A stretch of 9,172 nt of DNA from Legionella genomosp. 1 (lineage in GTDB: Bacteria; Pseudomonadota; Gammaproteobacteria; Legionellales; Legionellaceae), in the NCBI GenBank assembly GCA_945862275.1, contig CAMAYA010000036.1, positions 1 through 9,172 on the forward strand, given 5' to 3'. Positions 1-4,652 of the stretch are shown here, piece by piece. Both the position numbers and the translations under genes were made by a program. Below the pieces are notes generated by a model that was not told the origin of the DNA, searched no databases, and was given only the letters and a program-made list of their open reading frames with translations. Each line of letters opens with the position of its first letter. The first letter of the stretch is position 1.

Positions 1-41
1 TCAAAGTAGGTCAAGTGATCGAATTTGCTTTTGTTTGGCAT
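1..41 (-). CDS. 5' end of an unidentified leftward gene (partial)
   Basis: An ATG on the minus strand at 41-39 opens a frame reading MPNKSKFDHLTYF before the window edge. It is preceded by an AGAGGAA ribosome binding site a few bases upstream (minus strand, about 53-47), and a plausible promoter lies at 80-108. Those three elements in correct order and spacing are the support for a real gene. Only 13 codons are visible, with no recognisable motif, signal peptide or membrane segment, so no function can be assigned. The gene is divergent from rubA. Confidence 0.6.
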   Translation of the reverse strand, partial: MPNKSKFDHLTYF

Positions 42-79
42 GTTATTTCCTCTTGGAGTCGGTTAAATTAAGAGTATAA

Positions 80-108
80 ATAATATATATAGACCACAGA
101 TTGAACAA
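80..108 (-). promoter_or_regulatory. Sigma70-like promoter of the leftward gene at 41
   Basis: On the minus strand there is TTGTTC (108-103), a 17-base spacer, and TATTAT (85-80), which matches the -10 consensus at five of six positions. Predicted transcription starts near 73, leaving a leader of about 30 bases before the ATG at 41. The surroundings are very AT-rich, which raises the chance of a fortuitous match. Confidence 0.45.
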
Positions 109-336
109 AGCACAGCTGAAGTAATAAAAGCCGGGTATAATAAGCGTGATTTTCACTGTTTTTTTGTTGGATTATTTTGTGGAGAACAATAGTTTTGATG
201 ATTAATTGAATGCGATCCATGTAATCAGACTATTTCAAGTAATCAACACGGCGACAAAATATAAACATAATAAGGAATGTGATGCCTGTTCTTTTAAAGA
301 CATACCATCTAACCATACAAAAAAAACAAATGATTC

Positions 337-365
337 TTTACATTTGAGCTCATATTGGCTAAATT
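337..365 (+). promoter_or_regulatory. Putative rubA promoter
   Basis: TTTACA (337-342, five of six to the -35 consensus), a 17-base spacer and TAAATT (360-365, four of six) precede rubA. Predicted initiation near 372 gives a leader of about 22 bases. Placement is right, but the AT-rich background makes this only moderately secure. Confidence 0.4.
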
Positions 366-393
366 AGACTCTTTTTAATGCCGAGCAATCACC

Positions 394-570
394 ATGCAAA
401 CCTATAAACAATATATTTGCGTTATATGTGGATTCATATATAACGAAGCCGAAGGCTGGCCAGATGATGGCATTGCAGCAGGAACAGCGTGGGACGATGT
501 CCCCGAAAACTGGTTTTGCCCTGACTGTGGCGCTGGCAAAGAAGATTTTGAAATGATTGAAATCGGCTAG
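394..570 (+). CDS. rubA: Rubredoxin
   Basis: A 58-residue rubredoxin, a small cytoplasmic electron carrier with one iron bound by four cysteines. Both CxxC knuckles are present: ICVICG (Cys9, Cys12) and FCPDCG (Cys42, Cys45), with the usual acidic and aromatic residues between them (EGWPDDGIAAGT, WDDVPENW). Length is normal for a single-domain rubredoxin. The ATG at 394 is the only sensible start; the SD is poor. Known family roles include feeding electrons to alkane hydroxylases or to oxygen/peroxide-detoxifying enzymes; no such partner is in the window, so the role here is open. The TAG stop at 568-570 overlaps the hemJ stop on the other strand inside the palindrome CTAG (567-570). Confidence 0.95.
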   Translation: MQTYKQYICVICGFIYNEAEGWPDDGIAAGTAWDDVPENWFCPDCGAGKEDFEMIEIG

Positions 571-986
571 GGCTTCAACACCACAAGAAACACCACCCCA
601 ATTAACAGCAAGGTCGGAATTTCATTAAACACGCGATAATAGCGTTGTGTATGTGTATTTCGACCGCACGCAAATTGCCTCACCATCCGCCCACACATCA
701 GGTGATAGCCCCACAACAGCAGCACCAAAATTAATTTGGCTTGCATCCAACCTGCATGAGAATAATACGCTGGATTATACGCCATCAACCCTGCACCAAA
801 CACGGTCGTCAATACCGCAGAAGGCCACATGATGGCGCGAAAAAGACGGCGCTCCATAACCTGAAACCGCTCAATACCAATGGCATCTTTGGCTGCCGCA
901 TGGTAAACAAACAACCGTGGCAAATAAAATAGCCCGGCAAACCATGCGACCATCGCAATGATATGAAAGGATTTAATGATCAACAT
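567..986 (-). CDS. hemJ: HemJ-type protoporphyrinogen IX oxidase
   Basis: A 139-residue integral membrane protein of the HemJ (UPF0093) family, which oxidises protoporphyrinogen IX to protoporphyrin IX, the penultimate haem step, in species lacking HemY or HemG. Family marks visible are the N-terminal KSFHIIAMVAWFAGLFYLPR segment (His8, Trp15, Arg24), YHAAA, the GWMQAKLILVLLLWGYH helix with Lys84 and His95, and the C-terminal RYYRVFNEIPTLLL block (Arg118, Asn121, Glu122). About four hydrophobic helices are apparent, near residues 5-29, 52-70, 80-100 and 122-137. Its ATG (986-984) overlaps the terC TGA (988-986) as TGATG, so its translation is probably coupled to terC. There is no room for an intergenic terminator before the convergent rubA. 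Confidence 0.93.
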   Translation of the reverse strand: MLIIKSFHIIAMVAWFAGLFYLPRLFVYHAAAKDAIGIERFQVMERRLFRAIMWPSAVLTTVFGAGLMAYNPAYYSHAGWMQAKLILVLLLWGYHLMCGRMVRQFACGRNTHTQRYYRVFNEIPTLLLIGVVFLVVLKP

Positions 987-1714
987 CAGGTGTTCTTATC
1001 GGGATTTTTCGCCTGACGCCGGGCTTTTTTCAACAAATTCAACGACTCAACCCCTAACGAAAACCCCATCGCAAAATATAGATAACCACGTGGTACATGA
1101 AATGAAAAGCCATCGGCAACCAACAATGTGCCAATTAAAATTAAAAAACTCAACGCCAGCATTTTGATGGTTGGGTGATGCTCAATAAAATGACCCACGG
1201 GTTCACTGGCATAAATCATCACCAGAATAGCGCACGAAATCGCCACCGCCATGACCATGAAATTATTCGTTAACCCAATCGCCGTCAACACGCTGTCCAG
1301 GGAAAAAATAATGTCCATCAACCCAATTTGAATAATCACCCCACGCAGGGTTCCTGGCGCTTTTCGAATGGCTTTCTGCTCGGCCTTGGTTTCCCCTACT
1401 TCAAAATGAATTTCTTGTGTGGCCTTCACAATTAAAAAAGCCCCCCCCGCTATCAGAAACAGATCACGAAAGGAGAATGCCAAATGACCCATAGAAAAAA
1501 ATGGATGGGTTAACTTCACTAACCAAACGACCGACGCCAGCAACAACAAACGCGTCACCCAAGCAAATGTCAGCCCCCAGTAGCGGGCCTGTTTACGCTT
1601 TTCTCGCGGTAATTGTTCCGTCAAGATAGATAAGAAAACCAAATTATCAATCCCCAAAACGATTTCCAGTATAATTAAAGCGACCACACTCAAAAAAATA
1701 TCTAAAATTTCCAT
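986..1714 (-). CDS. TerC/YgdQ-family integral membrane protein
   Basis: A 242-residue inner-membrane protein matching the TerC superfamily, closest in length and pattern to E. coli YgdQ. It carries the two pseudo-repeat acidic motifs: LEIVLGIDNLVFLSIL in the first helix (Glu17, Asp23, Asn24) and LMDIIFSLDSVLTAIG in the fourth (Asp134, Asp140, Ser141). A C-terminal VADGFSFHVPRGYLYFAMGFS signature (Asp201) follows. About seven hydrophobic helices are visible, near 6-32, 47-68, 82-98, 125-148, 152-170, 184-203 and 209-227. Some family members export Mn2+ or act in metal/tellurite homeostasis; YgdQ itself is not well characterised, so substrate is unknown. The start at 1714 has an AGAGAAG-like SD close upstream. 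It is the first gene of a two-gene unit with hemJ. Confidence 0.92.
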   Translation of the reverse strand: MEILDIFLSVVALIILEIVLGIDNLVFLSILTEQLPREKRKQARYWGLTFAWVTRLLLLASVVWLVKLTHPFFSMGHLAFSFRDLFLIAGGAFLIVKATQEIHFEVGETKAEQKAIRKAPGTLRGVIIQIGLMDIIFSLDSVLTAIGLTNNFMVMAVAISCAILVMIYASEPVGHFIEHHPTIKMLALSFLILIGTLLVADGFSFHVPRGYLYFAMGFSLGVESLNLLKKARRQAKNPDKNT

Positions 1715-1737
1715 GGCTTCTCTTTAATTGATGATGT

Positions 1738-1766
1738 GATATACATGCACTATCAGCCTTATTCAA
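1738..1766 (-). promoter_or_regulatory. Putative terC-hemJ promoter
   Basis: On the minus strand TTGAAT (1766-1761), a 17-base spacer and TATATC (1743-1738) form a sigma70-like pair, four of six matches at each hexamer. Predicted initiation near 1731 leaves a short leader of about 17 bases before the terC ATG at 1714. No Mn2+ riboswitch would fit in so short a leader. Confidence 0.45.
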
Positions 1767-1812
1767 CACTTAAGACTCATTGTCCACAATTATCGCGTAA
1801 AGGTAAATGGCT

Positions 1813-1837
1813 CATTTCCTCACACGCAGAGGAAATG
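1813..1837. repeat. Perfect 9-bp inverted repeat
   Basis: CATTTCCTC and GAGGAAATG flank a 7-base spacer (ACACGCA). Such a long perfect stem in non-coding DNA is unlikely to be chance. It may be an RNA hairpin of the candidate small RNA or a dyad operator; it lies about 50 bases upstream of the terC -35, so a DNA-binding role for terC is possible but unproven. Confidence 0.7.
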
Positions 1838-1925
1838 GTTTGTATTTTACACCCCTGTCTCATTTATGGGGTCCACTATGACAGCAACTAGCAGTAAACC
1901 GATTGGATTGTGATTCAGGGATTCC

Positions 1926-1948
1926 GGGCGCCTCCAAGGCGCCCTTTT
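1926..1948 (+). terminator. Rightward rho-independent terminator
   Basis: GGGCGCC (1926-1932) and GGCGCCC (1938-1944) form a perfect 7-bp all-GC stem with a 5-base loop TCCAA, followed by TTTT (1945-1948). There is no U-run on the opposite strand, so it acts rightward. The short U-tract is the one weak point. It sits immediately before the pcnB promoter and would insulate pcnB from upstream transcription. Confidence 0.7.
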
Positions 1949-1954
1949 CAATGG

Positions 1955-1983
1955 TTCACTTTCCCCGTCAGCTTCGTTATAAT
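1955..1983 (+). promoter_or_regulatory. pcnB-folK promoter
   Basis: TTCACT (1955-1960, four of six), a 17-base spacer and a perfect TATAAT (1978-1983). Predicted start near 1990 gives a leader of about 69 bases before the pcnB GTG. It directly follows the terminator at 1926-1948, as expected for an independent transcription unit. Confidence 0.65.
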
Positions 1984-2009
1984 GTTTACGACATTTTAAT
2001 TATTATGTG

Positions 2010-2028
2010 AAAAAGGCATCTGCTTTTT
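2010..2028 (+). promoter_or_regulatory. AT-rich hairpin in the pcnB leader
   Basis: AAAAAG (2010-2015) can pair with CTTTTT (2023-2028) around a 7-base loop. A competing pairing exists between GGCAT (2015-2019) and ATGCC (2031-2035), which cannot form at the same time. Both lie in the predicted untranslated leader about 25-45 bases ahead of the weak pcnB start. Stability is low and any regulatory function is inference. Confidence 0.3.
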
Positions 2029-2058
2029 TCATGCCGTTCCATCGTAAAACAATATTGG

Positions 2059-3408
2059 GTGAAAACAATCATCAACTTCATTAAAAAAATATTGCGTAAA
2101 TCCAAGCCTAAATCGCAAGCCAATGATTCCACGCATACCATCGCACGCAATAAACACCACGTCTCCAAAACAGACATCAGCCCCAATGCGTTGCGCGTAT
2201 TAACCCGCTTAAATGGCGCAGGTTTTCAGGCCTATCTCGTAGGAGGCAGCGTACGTGATTTACTATTACGCAAAGCCCCGAAAGATTTTGATGTGGCCAC
2301 CAATGCCACGCCCAATCAAATCAAGCAATTATTTCGAAATGCGCGCATTATTGGCCGCCGGTTCAAACTAGCCCACATCCTGTATCACCGTGAAATCATT
2401 GAAGTCGCCACCTTTCGCGGTTTGAATGAAGTAGACACCATCGATACAAACCAACAAACCAACGACCATGGCATGTTGATTCGTGATAATGCCTATGGAA
2501 CTCTTGAAGAAGACGCATGGCGGCGTGATTTCACCATTAATTCACTGTATTACCATTTGGATGGCTCAATTGTTGATTTTACAGGCGGCGTCAATGATGT
2601 GAATCTACGCGTGATACGAATGATTGGCGTTCCTGAAACCCGGTATCAGGAAGACCCTGTGCGCATGTTACGCGCGATTCGTTTTAGCGCAAAATTACAT
2701 TTTGAAATAGAACCGGCAACCGCCGCCCCAATATCCTCGTTAAGTGAACTCATTACCCATATCTCTGGATCGCGTTTATTTGACGAAATGACAAAACTCT
2801 ACCAATGCGGTGAGTCCGAATCTGTTCAACGCTTGCTGATTCAATTTGGCTTGTTTCACCACCTTTTTCCACAAACCGCAGCCCTTCTTAACGGAGAATA
2901 CCCGGTCAACGCGCTGTTAATCAATGCGCTTGAAAGCACTGATACTCGCGTTCGTGACGGAAAACCCATTACGCCGGCTTTTTTGTATGCCATCATACTT
3001 TGGTTTCCGCTGATGGATCGCCTAGCGCAACTCAAAGATGAAGGCATGGATCCCCTGCCAGCACTCGAAAAAGCGATGTCCATGGTGATTTCGGAGCAAA
3101 ACCAACGCGTGAGCATTCCAAAACGCTTTACCCAGGTTATGCGGGAGATTTGGCTATTGCAATATCGGTTTTCTAAACGCACAGGCAATCGCCCTTACAC
3201 CTTACTCGAGCATCCCCGTTTTCGTGGTGCTTATGACTTTCTCGCACTGCGTGCCCTGGCAGGCGACGAATCCATGGAATTGGCCGAATGGTGGACTACC
3301 TTCCAAGATGTCGATGAAAAAACACAAAGCCAGATGATATTGAGTCAGGACGATGCGCCTCCTCCAAAAAAACCTCGCCGACGACGAAAACCGAAAACAG
3401 AACCCTAA
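2059..3408 (+). CDS. pcnB: Poly(A) polymerase I
   Basis: A 449-residue class II CCA-adding/poly(A) polymerase-family nucleotidyltransferase, very close in pattern to E. coli PcnB, which adds 3' A-tails that promote RNA decay. The catalytic core shows LVGGSVRDLLL (GG 62-63), the metal-binding KDFDVATNATP (Asp76, Asp78), IIGRRFKLAHI, EVATFRG (115-121), the RRDFTINSLYY block (155-165) and ETRYQEDPVRMLRAIRFSAKL (about 193-213). The C-terminus is a basic tail, PKKPRRRRKPK, as in E. coli PcnB, rather than the tRNA-CCA enzyme's C-terminus. The start is a GTG with no clear Shine-Dalgarno; no in-frame ATG lies upstream before the TGA at 2008-2010, and the residues after it align with the E. coli N-terminus. 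It is followed after one base by folK. Confidence 0.96.
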   Translation: MKTIINFIKKILRKSKPKSQANDSTHTIARNKHHVSKTDISPNALRVLTRLNGAGFQAYLVGGSVRDLLLRKAPKDFDVATNATPNQIKQLFRNARIIGRRFKLAHILYHREIIEVATFRGLNEVDTIDTNQQTNDHGMLIRDNAYGTLEEDAWRRDFTINSLYYHLDGSIVDFTGGVNDVNLRVIRMIGVPETRYQEDPVRMLRAIRFSAKLHFEIEPATAAPISSLSELITHISGSRLFDEMTKLYQCGESESVQRLLIQFGLFHHLFPQTAALLNGEYPVNALLINALESTDTRVRDGKPITPAFLYAIILWFPLMDRLAQLKDEGMDPLPALEKAMSMVISEQNQRVSIPKRFTQVMREIWLLQYRFSKRTGNRPYTLLEHPRFRGAYDFLALRALAGDESMELAEWWTTFQDVDEKTQSQMILSQDDAPPPKKPRRRRKPKTEP

Positions 3409-3409
3409 T

Positions 3410-3814
3410 ATGGTCGATTGCTATTTAGGGTTAGGCAGCAACTTGCGCGAGCCAAGACGGCAGTTAAGCCGTGCTTTTGCCTCTTTACGCACGCTGCCTC
3501 GCTCAGCCATTCTCAGGCAATCGCGTGTATATCACAGCTTGCCCATGGGTGTGCGCGCCCAACCCAATTATTACAATCAGGTCATTGCTATCCAAACCAC
3601 CCTGCCCGCGCACGCTCTGCTACGCCATTGCCAAGCCATTGAACAAAAACAACACCGTATTCGAAACCGGCGTTGGGGTGCTAGAACATTGGATATTGAT
3701 ATATTACTCTATGGCAACCAGGTTATTCACACGCATGATTTAATCGTGCCGCATCCAGAGATGCTGAAACGGGATTTTGTCCTCATTCCCTTGCTTGAGA
3801 TTTTGACTGTCTAA
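3410..3814 (+). CDS. folK: 2-amino-4-hydroxy-6-hydroxymethyldihydropteridine pyrophosphokinase (short form)
   Basis: A 134-residue HPPK that transfers pyrophosphate from ATP to hydroxymethyl-dihydropterin in folate synthesis. Family motifs are in order: YLGLGSN (5-11), SRVYHSLPMG, QPNYYNQVI, then RRWGARTLDIDILLYG with Trp89, Arg92 and the Mg-binding Asp95/Asp97, then VPHPEMLKRDFVLIPLLE with His115 and Arg121. These positions coincide with E. coli HPPK numbering. The protein stops shortly after PLLEI, about 25 residues shorter than E. coli FolK (159), so the C-terminal extension is missing while the catalytic set is complete. The ATG at 3410 is chosen because it follows the pcnB stop by one base (TAATATG) and matches the family start; a longer frame from 3353 would add 19 residues inside pcnB. 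Translational coupling to pcnB is likely. Confidence 0.93.
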   Translation: MVDCYLGLGSNLREPRRQLSRAFASLRTLPRSAILRQSRVYHSLPMGVRAQPNYYNQVIAIQTTLPAHALLRHCQAIEQKQHRIRNRRWGARTLDIDILLYGNQVIHTHDLIVPHPEMLKRDFVLIPLLEILTV

Positions 3815-3829
3815 GGATCGATCACGTCA

Positions 3830-3859
3830 TTGATCTTCTTTCACCGCATCAACTACACT
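3830..3859 (+). promoter_or_regulatory. Putative promoter of the universal stress protein gene
   Basis: TTGATC (3830-3835), an 18-base spacer and TACACT (3854-3859), four of six matches at each hexamer, in the 75-base gap between folK and the stress protein. Predicted start near 3866 leaves a leader of about 24 bases. No terminator is visible between folK and this promoter, so read-through is also possible. Confidence 0.45.
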
Positions 3860-3880
3860 GGAACCTTCTGTTTTTTCAAC

Positions 3881-3884
3881 GAGG
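3881..3884 (+). promoter_or_regulatory. Ribosome binding site that sets the Usp start
   Basis: GAGG lies five bases upstream of the ATG at 3890. The same frame is open from an ATG at 3830, but that would add 20 residues with no family counterpart and has no SD, so 3890 is preferred. Confidence 0.75.
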
Positions 3885-3889
3885 TATTT

Positions 3890-4306
3890 ATGTACACCCG
3901 CATCTTGCTTGCCACCGATTTAAACGAAAACCATTTTGCCATGTGCCAACAAGCAGTGGCGATTGCCAAACGGTTCCACGCACGTCTATTCTTGCTTCAT
4001 GTGATTGAACCCCCTGTAACGCTACAACTGGCGCAAGGACTCGGATTTGCTGAATTTGATAGCCCGATTAAAGGGGATGCAGAGACCGTCTTGGCAGCAC
4101 TGGGAGATGCATTGGATATTCCATCAGAACAGCAATTTGTTGAGATTGGATCCATCAAAACACACGTACTGGACAAGGCTGCGGCTCTGGGATGCACGCT
4201 CATCATGGTTGGCGCTCACACGCCTAGCAAACTACCCACGTTTCTAGGCAGCACGGCGCATGAAATCATTCGCGACGCACCGTGTGATGTCTTAACTTTA
4301 CGCTAA
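3890..4306 (+). CDS. Universal stress protein (UspA family), single domain
   Basis: A 138-residue Usp domain protein of Rossmann-like alpha/beta fold, a cytoplasmic family linked to survival of stress and growth arrest. The N-terminal strand YTRILLATDLNEN (2-14) carries the conserved Asp10, followed by an AVAIAKRFHARLFLLHVIEP strand-helix unit and the C-terminal IMVGAHTPSKLPTFLGSTA (105-123) and DAPCDVLTL. In ATP-binding members the motif is G-x2-G-x9-G-[ST]. Here it reads G108-A-H-T111, only eight residues, then G120-S121, so the second Gly is Thr and the loop is one shorter. It may therefore bind nucleotide weakly or not at all, like UspA itself; that is inference. It probably forms a dimer, as family members do. 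It converges with the lipoprotein gene, and its stop codon falls in that gene's terminator U-tract. Confidence 0.9.
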   Translation: MYTRILLATDLNENHFAMCQQAVAIAKRFHARLFLLHVIEPPVTLQLAQGLGFAEFDSPIKGDAETVLAALGDALDIPSEQQFVEIGSIKTHVLDKAAALGCTLIMVGAHTPSKLPTFLGSTAHEIIRDAPCDVLTLR

Positions 4307-4344
4307 AAAAACACCCTATTTCACTTTTTAAGCGAAACGGGGTG
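4304..4344 (-). terminator. Leftward rho-independent terminator of the lipoprotein gene
   Basis: An 11-bp hairpin pairs 4312-4322 (CACCCTATTTC) with 4334-4344 (GAAACGGGGTG), with one A-C mismatch and one G-U pair, around an 11-base loop. Read leftward it is followed by seven T residues (complement of the A-run 4305-4311). It starts 14 bases after the lipoprotein stop. The U-tract overlaps the TAA of the convergent stress protein gene; read rightward the hairpin has no U-run after it. Confidence 0.75.
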
Positions 4345-4357
4345 AATAACCCATCAA

Positions 4358-4561
4358 TCAATACCAACCGCCATACGTATAGCTAGCATTGGAACCACAC
4401 GTATTGCAGGTGTTATTGCAGGTCTGGCAGGTATTGTTAGATGAAGAACCGCTAGTGGTTGCGACATAAGTGGCACCTGAGCCGCAAATATCGTTCGTGC
4501 AACACCCTGCCAATAAGCCGAGTGACACCACAATAATCAATGAAATGAATATACGTTTCAT
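4358..4561 (-). CDS. Small Cys-rich lipoprotein of unknown function
   Basis: A 67-residue protein with a classic lipoprotein signal: MKRIFISLIIVVSLG then the lipobox LLAGC, cleaving before Cys20. Residue +2 of the mature protein is Cys, not Asp, so by the Lol sorting rule it should go to the outer membrane. The mature part is only 48 residues, rich in Ser, Thr, Asn and Gly, and carries seven cysteines (20, 21, 26, 45, 48, 52, 55). The last four form CxxC-x3-CxxC in a tandem TCxTC unit, and the C-terminus is aromatic (SYTYGGWY). The ATG at 4561 has an AGGGA SD seven bases upstream (4573-4569) and lies downstream of a near-consensus promoter. An upstream extension of the frame to 4711 would run through that promoter and is rejected. 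I recognise no family. Metal binding or intermolecular disulfides are possible but unproven. Confidence 0.85.
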   Translation of the reverse strand: MKRIFISLIIVVSLGLLAGCCTNDICGSGATYVATTSGSSSNNTCQTCNNTCNTCGSNASYTYGGWY

Positions 4562-4592
4562 GATGACATCCCTGTGTTGTTTGTGCAATTTA

Positions 4593-4621
4593 ATTGTACA
4601 AACAGACCCGGAGTTTGTCAA
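4593..4621 (-). promoter_or_regulatory. Near-consensus sigma70 promoter of the lipoprotein gene
   Basis: On the minus strand a perfect TTGACA (4621-4616), a 17-base spacer and TACAAT (4598-4593, five of six). This is the strongest promoter in the window. Predicted start near 4586 gives a leader of about 25 bases including the AGGGA ribosome binding site. It points to high, perhaps constitutive, expression. Confidence 0.8.
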
Positions 4622-4652
4622 ATTGAACGATAACAGAAGATACACATGGCAA

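Larger units (their letters stand above)
42..393. other. AT-rich divergent intergenic region
   Basis: This 352-base stretch separates two divergent genes. It contains the leftward promoter at 80-108, the proposed rubA promoter at 337-365, an isolated perfect TATAAT at 136-141 on the plus strand without a convincing -35, and a 21-codon ORF at 282-347 with an AAGGA sequence just upstream. I see no tRNA, strong terminator hairpin or obvious repeat array in it. Confidence 0.6.
1760..1948 (+). ncRNA. Candidate structured small RNA
   Basis: A rightward intrinsic terminator at 1926-1948 has no gene in front of it. A possible promoter (TTGATG 1728-1733, 17-base spacer, TATCAG 1751-1756) would start a transcript of about 185 bases near 1763. 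Inside it, CACAAT (1785-1790) pairs with ATTGTG (1907-1912) and ATCG (1792-1795) with CGAT (1900-1903), forming a closing stem. Within that, GTAAA (1803-1807) pairs with TTTAC (1846-1850), enclosing a perfect 9-bp stem CATTTCCTC/GAGGAAATG (1813-1821 / 1829-1837) with a 7-base loop. A further CTGTC/GACAG pair lies at 1855-1859 / 1880-1884. The nested pairing and terminator are seen in the sequence; that it is an expressed RNA is inference. I do not recognise it as 6S, CsrB/RsmYZ, tmRNA or RNase P RNA. Confidence 0.35.
1715..2058. other. Intergenic region terC / pcnB
   Basis: This 344-base divergent region contains the leftward terC promoter (1738-1766), a cluster of inverted repeats (1785-1912), a rightward intrinsic terminator (1926-1948), the pcnB promoter (1955-1983) and an AT-rich hairpin in the pcnB leader (2010-2028). 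No conserved protein-coding gene is recognisable; two very short ORFs on opposite strands (1807-1881 plus, 1777-1863 minus) overlap each other and are probably fortuitous. Confidence 0.6.

Noticed and set aside
1777..1863. 28-codon leftward ORF (MRQGCKIQTISSACEE...) between pcnB and terC
   Set aside because: No SD, overlaps the opposite-strand short ORF and the inverted repeats, and lies largely upstream of the terC promoter.
1715..1925. A yybP-ykoY (Mn2+) riboswitch in front of terC, as is common for TerC/YkoY genes
   Set aside because: The leftward strand upstream of terC lacks the conserved riboswitch motifs I know, and the best terC promoter leaves a leader of only about 17 bases.
1760..1948. 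6S RNA or a CsrB/RsmY/RsmZ-type RNA
   Set aside because: Length would suit 6S, but I could not recognise the 6S sequence pattern or its usual neighbour, and GGA motifs are too few and not repeatedly placed in loops for a CsrA/RsmA sponge.
1986..2186. 66-codon leftward ORF overlapping the pcnB start
   Set aside because: It is antisense to the pcnB leader and N-terminus, resembles no family, and lies opposite a clearly conserved gene.
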